From: Streptomyces sp. Y2F8-2
Lineage (GTDB): Bacteria; Actinomycetota; Actinomycetes; Streptomycetales; Streptomycetaceae
Assembly (NCBI RefSeq): GCF_014905555.1
Contig: NZ_BNGS01000002.1
Location: 310,001-374,000 of the forward strand
Direction: 5' to 3'
DNA length: 64,000 nt
The position numbers and the translations under genes were made by a program. Of the stretch, positions 19,845-30,325 are shown piece by piece (within the stretch, counting starts at the first letter, position 1; each line of letters begins with the position of its first letter). The notes under the pieces are model-generated. The model worked only from the letters and a program-made list of their open reading frames with translations. It was not told the DNA's origin and did no database searches.

Positions 19845-19940
19845 GCACGCACCGCACGTGCACGCACGCAGCGCAGACGGGAGCGCACGCAGCGCAGGTG
19901 CGCGCACGCACCACAGGTGCAAACGCACGCACCGCAGGTG
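19845..19940. repeat. Five 16-bp direct repeats upstream of the ClpC-type gene
   Basis: Units at 19845, 19864, 19885, 19904 and 19925 fit GCACGCASCGCAGGTG with few changes; start-to-start spacing is 19, 21, 19 and 21 bp, close to two helical turns. The array lies 62-158 bp before the chaperone start, in a 400-bp divergent promoter region (19603-20002) with no other gene. It does not match the HspR or ClgR operator patterns that I know. A multi-site operator is the simplest reading. Confidence 0.7.
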
Positions 19941-20002
19941 TAACTCGGACAACCCCGGGCACCCGCGACGGACCGGCATGTACATCAGCGGAACGGAAGG
20001 CC

Positions 20003-22612
<2,610 letters not shown>

Positions 22613-22644
22613 GGGTGAACCTCGGGTGAACCTCCCGGCGGCCG

Positions 22645-24456
22645 TCAGGGCTCCGGGGTCACCACCATCGCCGAGCCGCCGCCGCGTCGCACCTTCTCGG
22701 CGGCGGCCAGCCACTTGCCCCCGGGCAGGCGCTGCACGCCCGTCGCCGCGCCGATCTCGGGGTTCAGCGTGAAGGAGTGCCCGATGGCCTCCAGTTGGGC
22801 ACGCAGAGAGCTGTTGTAGAGGGCGGGTTCGAGTTCCGTCTTCGCCGCGTTGCGCTGGCTGGCGCGCGGCGCGGCGATCGCGTCGACCAGCGGCAGGTGC
22901 CGGTCCAGGAACTCGGTGAGGGTCTGCAGCACGGTCGTGATGATGGTCGCGCCGCCGGGCGAACCGAGCGCGACGACCGGGCGGCCCTGCTTGTCGAGCA
23001 CGATGGTCGGGGAGATCGAGGAGCGCGGACGCTTGCCCGGGCCCGGCAGGTTCGGGTCGTGCACGGCCGGGTTGGCGGGCGTGAAGGAGAAGTCCGTGAG
23101 CTCGTTGTTGAGCAGGAAGCCGCGGTGCGGGACGGTGATGCCGCTGCCGCCGGTCTGCTCGATGGTGAGGGTGTAGGAGACGACGTTGCCCCACTTGTCG
23201 GCGACCGTGAGGTGCGTGGTGTTCTCGCCCTCGTACGTCGTCGGGGCCGCCGTACCGCCGGTCGTGCAGGGCGCCGGGTGGCGCGGGTCTCCCGGCGCGA
23301 GCGGGCTGGTGAGCACCGCGTCGTCCTTGATCAGGCATGCGCGAGAGTCGGCGTACTTCTGCGACAGCAGGTCCTTGGTCGGCACGTCCTCGAAGGCGGG
23401 GTCGCCGACCCAGCGACCGCGGTCGGCGAACGCGATACGGCTGGCCTCGATGAAGTGGTGCAGGTACTGCACCTCGCTCGCCTTCGAAAGGTCCGTCCTC
23501 TGAAGGATGTTGAGTGCCTCGCCGACGGTCGTGCCGCCGGAGGACGAGGGCGCGATGGAGTAGACGTCCAGGCCGCGGTAGGACGTCTTCGTGGGCGCCT
23601 GGAGCTTGGCGCCGTAGGCCGCGAGGTCCTTCTCGGACAGCTTGCCCGGGCGGGCGTTCCAGCCCGAGGCCGGGTCCACCGGGGGCTTGTCGACCGTGGC
23701 GACGATGTCCTTGCCGAGGTCGCCGTGGTAGATCGCGCCTATGCCCTTGCGGCCCAGCTCCTCGTAGGTGCGGGCGAGGTCGGGGTTCTTGAAGGTGGAG
23801 CCCACGACGGGGAGTCGGCCGCCCGGCAGGAACAGCTCGGCGGTGTCCGGGAAGTACCGGAAGCGGGTCTCGTTGGACGCCGTCTGGGAGCGGAAGGTGT
23901 CGTCGACGGTGAAGCCGTCGCGGGCGATCCGCTCGGCCGGCTTCAGCACCGTATCCAGCCGCTTGGTGCCCCACTCGTCCAGCGCCTTCTGCCAGGTGGC
24001 GGGCGTGCCGGGGGTGCCGACGCTCAGACCGCTGCTGACGGCGTCGGCGAAGGCGAGCGGCTTGCCGTTCTCCACGAACAGGTTGGAGTCGGCGGTCAGC
24101 GGTGCCGTCTCACGACCGTCGATGGTGTGCACCGTGCGGGACTTGGCGTCGTAGTAGACGAAGTAGCCGCCTCCGCCGACGCCCGCGGAGTACGGCTCGG
24201 TGACGCCGAGCGCGGCGGCGGTGGCGACGGCCGCGTCGACCGCGTTGCCGCCCTTCTTGAGGACCTCGATGCCGGCGGCGGACGCGTCGGCGTCCACACT
24301 GGCCACGGCTCCGCCATAGCCCACGGCCACGGGCACTTTCGCCGGGGTCGATTTCTCCGGCGCCGTGGCGGCGTGCGGTGGTGCTGCCGCTCCCACCGAC
24401 ACCAGGGCGGCCGAGACCGCCGAGACCGCCAGTTTCCGCGCGACAGGGCGACGCAT
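22645..24456 (-). CDS. ggt: Secreted gamma-glutamyltransferase
   Basis: 603 residues. The N-terminus is a signal peptide (RKLAVSAVSAALVSVGAAAP, then PPHAA), so it is exported. Ntn-hydrolase features: KKGGNAVDAAVATAAALGV, GVGGGGYFVYYD, the nucleophile Thr in ENTTHLTVADKWGN near residue 400, and LGSPGGATIITTV. It should hydrolyse or transfer the gamma-glutamyl group of glutathione-like compounds outside the cell. GGAGG sits five bases before the ATG at 24456. It is convergent with the ClpC-type gene, only 32 bp apart. Confidence 0.93.
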   Translation of the reverse strand: MRRPVARKLAVSAVSAALVSVGAAAPPHAATAPEKSTPAKVPVAVGYGGAVASVDADASAAGIEVLKKGGNAVDAAVATAAALGVTEPYSAGVGGGGYFVYYDAKSRTVHTIDGRETAPLTADSNLFVENGKPLAFADAVSSGLSVGTPGTPATWQKALDEWGTKRLDTVLKPAERIARDGFTVDDTFRSQTASNETRFRYFPDTAELFLPGGRLPVVGSTFKNPDLARTYEELGRKGIGAIYHGDLGKDIVATVDKPPVDPASGWNARPGKLSEKDLAAYGAKLQAPTKTSYRGLDVYSIAPSSSGGTTVGEALNILQRTDLSKASEVQYLHHFIEASRIAFADRGRWVGDPAFEDVPTKDLLSQKYADSRACLIKDDAVLTSPLAPGDPRHPAPCTTGGTAAPTTYEGENTTHLTVADKWGNVVSYTLTIEQTGGSGITVPHRGFLLNNELTDFSFTPANPAVHDPNLPGPGKRPRSSISPTIVLDKQGRPVVALGSPGGATIITTVLQTLTEFLDRHLPLVDAIAAPRASQRNAAKTELEPALYNSSLRAQLEAIGHSFTLNPEIGAATGVQRLPGGKWLAAAEKVRRGGGSAMVVTPEP

Positions 24457-24560
24457 TCGTACCTCCAGTGGCGTGCGTCCACGCAGGGTAACCACATTGC
24501 CATGGCCCCGTCAGCACCGCCTCGACCAGTGGTCCGAATGGGGGACTAACATGCGCGGCC

Positions 24561-25310
24561 ATGAACGACGACGTGCGCAACATCGTCCTCGGGGTGATAG
24601 CCGCCGGTATCAGCGCCTCGCTCGGCTGGCTCGCCCGTACGTACCTGTGGAGGCGCAAGCTGCGGCGCAAGCAGGCGTTCTTCGGGCTGCCGGACCACTC
24701 CGAGTCGCTGCTGGTGGTCAACCGCGCGGCAGGTGGACCAGAGCTGTCGGTGAAGCGCTACGACGTGTTCGCCCTGCTCGAACTCTCCGCTCTGATCAAG
24801 GACTGCCACGCGCGCGCCCAGGTCTTGGCGCACGACGCCACTCAGCAGGGCTTCGGCGAACGGACGGAGTTCTGCGTCGGCGGCCCCTACTCCAACCGCC
24901 GGATGGCGGCCCACCTTTCGTCACTGCTACCGGGTGTGCGGGTCAACACGGACCCCGAACCGGCGGCGGAACGGGGCACGTTCAGGATCGGCGGGGAGCA
25001 CTACCGCATGGAGCGCGGCCGCAGCGAGTACGTCCTGCTCGCCCGGCTCACCGCGGACGGGCAGGAGGACTCCCGCCCGGTGTTCCTCTTCTGCGGTCAG
25101 CGGGCCGTCGACAACCAGGCCGCCACCCGCTATCTCGCCCGTCACCACGAGCGGCTGCACCGCAAGTACGGCACCGGATCCTTCGTGCTGCTGCTGAGGG
25201 TGGTCAATTCCCAGGCGTACGGCCCGGATGTGGTCGAGCTGGTCGCGGACGTGACGCGGGCGGCACGGACGCCGCTGCCCGAGCCGGCCTCGGCCGACAC
25301 GACCGCTTAG
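24561..25310 (+). CDS. Unrecognised membrane-anchored protein
   Basis: 249 residues. One N-terminal membrane helix (VLGVIAAGISASLGWLARTY) followed by a basic patch (LWRRKLRRKQ) and a soluble domain that should lie in the cytoplasm. The domain contains SLLVVNRAAGGPELSVKRYD, TEFCVGGPYSNRRMAAHLSS and FLFCGQRAVDNQAATRYLAR; the GGPYSN and CGQ segments suggest a nucleotide- or ligand-binding fold but I cannot name a family with confidence. It is divergent from the secreted GGT gene and followed by the hydrolase gene. Confidence 0.65.
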   Translation: MNDDVRNIVLGVIAAGISASLGWLARTYLWRRKLRRKQAFFGLPDHSESLLVVNRAAGGPELSVKRYDVFALLELSALIKDCHARAQVLAHDATQQGFGERTEFCVGGPYSNRRMAAHLSSLLPGVRVNTDPEPAAERGTFRIGGEHYRMERGRSEYVLLARLTADGQEDSRPVFLFCGQRAVDNQAATRYLARHHERLHRKYGTGSFVLLLRVVNSQAYGPDVVELVADVTRAARTPLPEPASADTTA

Positions 25311-25323
25311 CCGTTCAACAAAC

Positions 25324-25364
25324 GTTACTGGTACGTAACTTACCGACGGGTTACTTGCGGTAAG
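25324..25364. promoter_or_regulatory. Overlapping inverted repeats before the secreted hydrolase gene
   Basis: GTTAC...GTAAC (25324-25339) is followed by CTTACCG (25339-25345) and CGGTAAG (25358-25364). GTTAC and TTACCG recur again at 25372. The AT-richer block is 55-95 bp upstream of the hydrolase start and is a candidate operator/promoter. Confidence 0.5.
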
Positions 25365-25418
25365 GGCGCGCGGTTACCGTCGGGTCACTTTGCACTGACA
25401 CGAGTGAAGGAGTGACCC

Positions 25419-26981
25419 ATGGGACACGGTCGCACCCGTCTGCGCACCGCCGCCGCAGGAGCCTTGTCGGCGGCGCTGGTCGCCGGCACCGTCGTCGGCC
25501 TCGCGCCCGCCGCCCAGGCCGGCAGCGTCCGCTTCGTCGACATCTCCGGCGACGGCGGCACCGTACTGAAGGCGAACGTCGTCACGCCGGCCGGCGCCGA
25601 CGGCTCGCGCCGCTACCCGCTCATCGTGCTGCCCACGAGCTGGGGCCTGCCGCAGGTGGAGTACCTGACGCAGGCCCAGAAGCTCGCGGACACCGGCTAT
25701 GTGGTGCTCACCTACAACGTGCGCGGCTTCTGGCAGTCCGGCGGACAGATAGAAGTGGCCGGTCCGCCGGACATAGCGGACGCCTCCAAGGTCATCGACT
25801 GGGCCCTCGCGCACACCCCGGCCGATCCGGCGCACATCGGCATGGCCGGGGTGTCGTACGGCGCCGGGATCAGCCTGCTGGCCGCCGCGCACGACAAGCG
25901 CATCAAGGCGGTGGCGGCCCTCAGCGGCTGGGCGGATCTCATCGACTCGATCTACTCGGGCCGCACCCAGCATGTGCAGGCGGCGGCCGTCCTGGACGGC
26001 GCGGCCACACTCACCGGCCGGGAGAGCCCCGAACTGCGCGAGATCTTCGACAATCTGTACTCCTCGAACCTGTCGAAGGAGCAGCAGATGATCGACTGGG
26101 GGCGGAAACGTTCCCCCGCGACCTATGTCGACCAGCTGAACAAGAACGGCGCGGCCGTCATGCTCGCCAACGCCTGGGGCGACACGGTCTTCCCGGTCAA
26201 CCAGTACGCCGACTTCTACGAGAAGCTGACCGTGCCCAAGCGGCTCGAACTACGCCCCGGCGACCACGCGACCGCCGAACTGACCGGCCTGTTCGGGCTG
26301 CCCAACGACGTCTGGACGGACACCGAACGCTGGCTGGACCACTATCTCAAGGGCGTCGACAACGGCATCGACCGTGAGCAGCCGGTCCAGTTGGAGTCCC
26401 GTAGCGCGGGGGGATACGAGGGCTACCCGGACTGGAAGTCGATCGCCGCGACCCGCCGGAAGATCGCGCTCGCCGGCTCCACCACCATCCACGCCAACGT
26501 CGACTCCGGCGCCGACGGCGGGATCGTCTTCCTCTCCAGCATCCTCGACCAGGTGGGCCGGCTCCCGCCGGTCGCGTCGATCCCGCTGCTTCCGCGCCGC
26601 TGGGCCGCCGTGTGGCGGTCCGAGAAGTACACCAGCGCCCAGCACGTGCGCGGCACGGCGAAGCTGCACACCACGCTCACGCCCACCAAGGAGAGCGGAA
26701 CCCTCGTCGCCTACCTGTACGACGTGGGCCCGCTCGGCCTCGGCAAGCTGGTCAGCAACGCGCCGTACACCTGGCACGGGCGAACGCCCGGCACGCCGTT
26801 CGGCGTCGACCTGGAGCTGTTCTCCACGGCCTACGACGTCCCGGCCGGGCACCGCCTCGCGCTGGTCGTCGACACGGTCGACCCGCTGTACATCGAGCAC
26901 AACCCGTCCGGCGCACAGCTGACCTTCTCCTCGCCCGCGAACGACCCGTCCTACGTGTCGATTCCGCTGCGCGAGCAGTGA
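25419..26981 (+). CDS. Secreted CocE/S15-type alpha/beta-hydrolase
   Basis: 520 residues. Signal peptide at the N-terminus (LRTAAAGALSAALVAGTVVG, cleaved after AQA). An X-Pro dipeptidyl-peptidase/CocE-like catalytic domain follows: nucleophile elbow GVSYGAG, the acid in NAWGDTVFPVNQY and the His in RPGDHATAEL, then a C-terminal beta-sandwich (VDLELFSTAYDVPAGHRLAL). Such enzymes cleave X-Pro peptides or esters extracellularly. GAAGGAG precedes the ATG by six bases. The substrate cannot be inferred from the neighbours. Confidence 0.88.
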   Translation: MGHGRTRLRTAAAGALSAALVAGTVVGLAPAAQAGSVRFVDISGDGGTVLKANVVTPAGADGSRRYPLIVLPTSWGLPQVEYLTQAQKLADTGYVVLTYNVRGFWQSGGQIEVAGPPDIADASKVIDWALAHTPADPAHIGMAGVSYGAGISLLAAAHDKRIKAVAALSGWADLIDSIYSGRTQHVQAAAVLDGAATLTGRESPELREIFDNLYSSNLSKEQQMIDWGRKRSPATYVDQLNKNGAAVMLANAWGDTVFPVNQYADFYEKLTVPKRLELRPGDHATAELTGLFGLPNDVWTDTERWLDHYLKGVDNGIDREQPVQLESRSAGGYEGYPDWKSIAATRRKIALAGSTTIHANVDSGADGGIVFLSSILDQVGRLPPVASIPLLPRRWAAVWRSEKYTSAQHVRGTAKLHTTLTPTKESGTLVAYLYDVGPLGLGKLVSNAPYTWHGRTPGTPFGVDLELFSTAYDVPAGHRLALVVDTVDPLYIEHNPSGAQLTFSSPANDPSYVSIPLREQ

Positions 26982-27031
26982 TCTTCGGCTGCCGCCTTCC
27001 GGGCCCGGCCCTCTGAGCTGCTGCTCCCCTT

Positions 27032-27059
27032 CCCCTCGCGGTCGACGGACCGCGAGGGG
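27032..27059 (+). terminator. Strong hairpin terminator after the secreted hydrolase gene
   Basis: CCCCTCGCGGTC (27032-27043) pairs perfectly with GACCGCGAGGGG (27048-27059) around the loop GACG. It lies 51 bp after the stop codon. The remaining 250 bp up to the DUF6131 gene hold no gene that I can see. Confidence 0.8.
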
Positions 27060-27310
27060 ATCCCCACGGCCGCCAACACCACGGGGATGAACGGCACATC
27101 GTAGTCGAGACCCGGGCCGGCGCATCCGGCAGGCATCAGAGTGGCACCCGGTGCCGGTCCACACCGTCACCGGTGTCGAACAGCCGGTCACCGCGACGAG
27201 GTGGCCCCCGCCGCGTTTGGCGCCCGGAGGGCCGGGAACTCCGGAATTAGGATTTATCGGGCGTAACTCAATGGGTCACGTCCCGACGGCAGCCAGCGTC
27301 GGGAGGCGTC

Positions 27311-27466
27311 ATGGTCATCCTGGGGATCATTCTCCTCATCATCGGATTCGTCGCGCACATCGCCATCCTCTGGACGATCGGGATCATCCTCGTCGTCATC
27401 GGAGCCGTGCTGTGGCTGCTCGGCTCTCTCGGGCACGCGGTCTTCGGGCGAAGGCACTATTGGTAG
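27311..27466 (+). CDS. DUF6131 mini membrane protein, copy 1
   Basis: 51 residues, almost entirely two hydrophobic helices (VILGIILLIIGFVAHIAILW and IGIILVVIGAVLWLLGSLGH) ending in the conserved FGRRHYW. Near-identical in design to the copy at 43908-44063, which lies at the end of the AmaP operon. GGGAGG lies in front of the ATG. Function unknown; small hydrophobic proteins of this sort are often made under envelope stress. Confidence 0.75.
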   Translation: MVILGIILLIIGFVAHIAILWTIGIILVVIGAVLWLLGSLGHAVFGRRHYW

Positions 27467-27512
27467 CGCCGGTGTGTTGTCGGGGCGCCGCCACCACCGG
27501 TGGCATGCGGCA

Positions 27513-27573
27513 GGCCCCGCCGTCCGCACGGACGGCGGGGCCGCGTCGTCCGCACGGACGGCGGGGCCGCGTC
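27513..27573. terminator. Bidirectional hairpin with perfect 26-bp tandem duplication
   Basis: GGCCCCGCCGTCC (27513-27525) pairs with GGACGGCGGGGCC (27530-27542) around GCAC. A 26-bp unit is then repeated exactly: 27522-27547 and 27548-27573. The structure sits between the convergent DUF6131 and HAD phosphatase genes and would end transcripts from both sides. Confidence 0.75.
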
Positions 27574-27574
27574 G

Positions 27575-28351
27575 TCAGGGAGCGGCCCTGGTGCCGGACT
27601 GGGTCGGGCCGCCCTGCCGGGGAATCCTCGGCCGGGGTGCGACGGTCCGCGTGGGGTCGGCCGCCTCCCGCAGGACCTCCGACCGACCGCGCGCCCAGGC
27701 CAGCAGTCCCGGGTCCTCCAGCGTGTCCACCCACAGGTCGGCCAGGGCCACGGCCTCCCCGCCGGGCCTCCGCCCCACTCCGACGGCCCGCAGGCCCGCC
27801 GCGCCGGCGGCCCTCAGTCCGTTGACCGAGTCCTCGACGGCCAGGGCTCTGCCGCACTCCACGCCCAGGCGCCGCGCGGCCTCGGCGTAGGTGTCGGGGT
27901 GCGGTTTGGGGCGTACGCCCTCGCCCGGTACGACGATGTGCCGGAAGTGGTGCCGCAGTCCCACGGACTCCAGGGAGAACTCCACCACGTCTGCGGGGCA
28001 GTTGCTGGCCACGGCCAGCGGTAACGCCCGGCTCAGGTGCGTCACCAGGGCCCGCGCCCCGGGCATCGGCACGGGATCCCCGGCGACGAGAGCGCGGAAC
28101 GCCGCCAGGAGTTGCCGGGTCATCTCCTCGGCTCTGTCGGGTCTGCCGACGAGGCGGGCCATGAGGGCGCCGCACTCGGTGTAGTGCAGGCCCTTGCTGC
28201 GGTGCGTGAACTCCGCGTCGGGTACGACGCCGTGGCCGCGCAGGACCGTCTCGCGCGCTTGCTGCCAGTGCCGTTCGGAGTCCACCAGGGTGCCGTCGCA
28301 ATCGAAGACGACGGCCGCTGGAGTCCAGTCGAAAATACGATGGGTTGTCAT
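27575..28351 (-). CDS. HAD-superfamily phosphatase
   Basis: 258 residues. HAD motifs are complete: VVFDCDGTLVDSE (motif I, nucleophile Asp), LAVASNCP (motif II), the lysine in RPKPHPDTYAEAA (motif III) and AVEDSVNGLRAA (motif IV). A mobile cap of the beta-phosphoglucomutase type lies between motifs I and II. It is codirectional with and 277 bp downstream of the AfsA-family gene. In the methylenomycin furan system a HAD phosphatase (MmfP) acts beside the AfsA-like MmfL; a similar dephosphorylation of a butenolide precursor is a plausible role here, by analogy only. Confidence 0.8.
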   Translation of the reverse strand: MTTHRIFDWTPAAVVFDCDGTLVDSERHWQQARETVLRGHGVVPDAEFTHRSKGLHYTECGALMARLVGRPDRAEEMTRQLLAAFRALVAGDPVPMPGARALVTHLSRALPLAVASNCPADVVEFSLESVGLRHHFRHIVVPGEGVRPKPHPDTYAEAARRLGVECGRALAVEDSVNGLRAAGAAGLRAVGVGRRPGGEAVALADLWVDTLEDPGLLAWARGRSEVLREAADPTRTVAPRPRIPRQGGPTQSGTRAAP

Positions 28352-28628
28352 GTGTGTGCCGTTCTTGGCGCAGGACGGAACGGCCGGAAGGCGGCACGAT
28401 CCGCCGGTGGGAATGCCGGTGTGCGCCTGCTGCGCTTTCTTCGCTTTGGGAAAGCGTCGAGAAAGCGGGACACCGCAGGCCGAGATGACTGGTTCACGCA
28501 TGCATGGGTCACACATCGCGGTCTGCGGTGGTCCTGACCACATCCGGAACCAGAAACATAATGAACGCTACGCTCTTTGGAGCAGTCGTGAAGATTTGCC
28601 ACCGCAATACCCACGTGTGGGTGACGCC
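28352..28628. other. AT-richer spacer in the butyrolactone island
   Basis: 277 bp without a gene. Just behind the AfsA stop codon ACCCAC (28609-28614) and GTGGGT (28617-28622) form a small hairpin, a possible weak terminator. The stretch 28540-28600 is unusually AT-rich for the window (AGAAACATAATGAACGC) and may hold the promoter or an operator for the HAD gene. Confidence 0.45.
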
Positions 28629-29525
28629 TCATCGATAACGCAGCACACCCTCGGCCGTACGCTCACCGCCCTGCCGAATACAGAAGAAGCCGGTACGGCC
28701 GTACGGGAAGCAGTGAATGACCGCGGGCGGGGCGTGTTCGGTGAACTTCAGGGCCGTCATACGACCGGAAACCGGGCGGAGCAGAAGTCCTCCGCTGTGC
28801 AGGGCGATGGCCTGTCGCGCCGCCTCCAGCAGGGCCATCCCGGGCACATGGTCGGTGCCGTGGTCGAAATAGTAGGGGTGGCGTGGATCGGCCGGGTCCA
28901 CCAGGATGTCGCCCTCCTGACGGGAGATGAGGACGTCGGCCCTCGACTCGAGCCCGAGGACGGCCGGTTGCGGCCGGGGGCGCCCGCTCGGCGCCGGGGC
29001 CGCCGTAGCGGACTCGGAGCGGATTTCCGCGTACCGCCGGCGGCCGAGAATCCGTGCCCCGCCCGCCGCGTGTGCGAACGTGCGACCTCCGGCGAGGAAT
29101 TCCGCCCGCATGCGCAGCGCCGTCAGCCCCTTCCCGCTGCGGCCGGTACGGAGGTCACCGACCGACACCCGGCAGGTGACCTCGCTGGCGCCGTGCGGTG
29201 CCGTGGGTTCCGCGGTCGTGTCGAGCCGGAAGGAGACGTCGTCGATCAGGAAGCGCGCCGTGACCGGCACGCCGAAGTGGCGCAGCGGAACGCAGATGCC
29301 GAGCTGGCGCAGGGTCTCGACGAGCATCCAGGGGCTGTGCCGGTCGTCACGACCGCGGGGGAACGTGGGGTGCGAGCGTGTCCACGCGGCGGCGGCGCAG
29401 AAGGTGAGCGGCCCGCATGAGCGGACGTCGGTCAGCAGCACCTCGGCCACCGAGATCCGGTGCACCGCCTCGCGTTCGACGGTCCTGGACCAGCTCAAGG
29501 ACGAACAACAGAAGCGGGAATCCAT
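28629..29525 (-). CDS. AfsA-family gamma-butyrolactone-type signal synthase
   Basis: 298 residues with two hot-dog-like A-factor repeats. Repeat 1: REAVHRISVAEVLLTDVRS and RHSPWMLVETLRQLG; repeat 2: DHVPGMALLEAARQA, the motif of ScbA/AfsA/MmfL proteins. These enzymes condense a beta-ketoacyl thioester with dihydroxyacetone phosphate to make the signalling lactone or furan. The start at 29525 has no ribosome site; a GTG at 29465 has a weak GAGG, but the preceding LSWSRTVER matches the family, so the long form is preferred, possibly as a leaderless message. The gene is divergent from the TetR receptor. Which signal is made cannot be told. Confidence 0.85.
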   Translation of the reverse strand: MDSRFCCSSLSWSRTVEREAVHRISVAEVLLTDVRSCGPLTFCAAAAWTRSHPTFPRGRDDRHSPWMLVETLRQLGICVPLRHFGVPVTARFLIDDVSFRLDTTAEPTAPHGASEVTCRVSVGDLRTGRSGKGLTALRMRAEFLAGGRTFAHAAGGARILGRRRYAEIRSESATAAPAPSGRPRPQPAVLGLESRADVLISRQEGDILVDPADPRHPYYFDHGTDHVPGMALLEAARQAIALHSGGLLLRPVSGRMTALKFTEHAPPAVIHCFPYGRTGFFCIRQGGERTAEGVLRYR

Positions 29526-29556
29526 GAAAAAAGCTAATAAGACTATTGCTGCTTTC
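29526..29556. promoter_or_regulatory. AT-rich dyad between AfsA and TetR genes (candidate ARE operator)
   Basis: AAAGC-TAATA and TATT-GC-TGCTTT form an imperfect dyad around AGAC, in the only strongly AT-rich stretch of the region. It begins one base from the AfsA start codon and lies 78-109 bp upstream of the TetR start. Autoregulatory elements bound by butyrolactone receptors are AT-rich imperfect palindromes in this position; no exact consensus match is claimed. Confidence 0.5.
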
Positions 29557-29634
29557 GCATGCGCGGCTCTCCTGACTTTCCGGCGGGACGGCTACATTCC
29601 TCCTCGCGACCCATCGACGGACAGGGGCAACGGC

Positions 29635-30276
29635 GTGCAGGATCGGGCGGAAGAAACCCGCAAAGCCGTATTACTGGCCGCGGCTCACCTGTTCTTCGAA
29701 CGTGGGTACGTGGCGACCAGTATCAGTGACATCAGCGAACGGTCCGGCCGCACCAGCGGAGCCATCTACTTCCACTACACCAACAAGGAACAACTCGCCC
29801 TTGCCGTGGTGAAGGCACACTTCGCGACCTGGCCGGCCATGATCGCGCGCCATGAGGCCGCCGCGGAACCAGCCCTGGAGAAGCTCGTCGGCCTCAGCTT
29901 CGCGGTCGCGCGGGCCTTCCGTGACGACGTCCTCGTCCGCGCGGGCGCCCGGCTGTGGGCCGAGCGGAAGTCCATCGACGTCGAGATGCCTCCGCCCTTC
30001 GTGGACTGGATCGCCACGGTCGAGCGGATGCTCACCCAGGCACGCGCCGACGGGGACCTCGCGCCCGGGGCGGATCCCAGCCGCGACGCCCCCACCCTGG
30101 TCGCCGCGTTCTTCGGGCTGCACACGCTCTCCGACGCCCTCGACGACCGCCTGCTGATCGAGGACCGCCTGAGAGACCTGTGGCTGCTGCTCCTTCCGGG
30201 CCTCCAGGCCGAGCCCGCGCCACGGACGCTGCTGGCCACGGTGGGCGCCCAGGCGGCCGCCGACGTCTCCGGTTAG
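29635..30276 (+). CDS. TetR-family gamma-butyrolactone receptor-type regulator with TTA codon
   Basis: 213 residues from the GTG at 29635 (AGGGG seven bases upstream). The N-terminal helix-turn-helix reads ATSISDISERSGRTSGAIYF then HYTNKEQLALAVVKAHF, very like ScbR/ArpA/BarA receptors. The C-terminal domain would bind the signal. Codon 13 is TTA (29671-29673), the rare leucine codon read by the bldA tRNA, so translation is expected to be developmentally delayed. It faces the AfsA-family gene, the usual arrangement of a self-regulated signalling pair. Confidence 0.85.
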   Translation: MQDRAEETRKAVLLAAAHLFFERGYVATSISDISERSGRTSGAIYFHYTNKEQLALAVVKAHFATWPAMIARHEAAAEPALEKLVGLSFAVARAFRDDVLVRAGARLWAERKSIDVEMPPPFVDWIATVERMLTQARADGDLAPGADPSRDAPTLVAAFFGLHTLSDALDDRLLIEDRLRDLWLLLLPGLQAEPAPRTLLATVGAQAAADVSG

Positions 30277-30325
30277 GGCCTGCCCTTCGGATCAGGTCGG
30301 CCGCAAGGAGCAGTTCCTTTCCGCC

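Noticed and set aside
19845..19940. Five-unit array considered as a CRISPR
   Set aside because: Units are 16 bp with 3-5 bp between them, so there are no spacers, and there are no cas genes.
19603..20002. HspR (HAIR) or ClgR operator before the ClpC-type gene
   Set aside because: No CTTGAGT-N7-ACTCAAG or GTTCGC-type dyad found by eye.
27220..27310. SigR/ECF promoter (GGAAC/GGAAT ... GTAAC) before the DUF6131 gene
   Set aside because: The spacing does not fit the SigR consensus and the match is short; left as a question rather than a feature.
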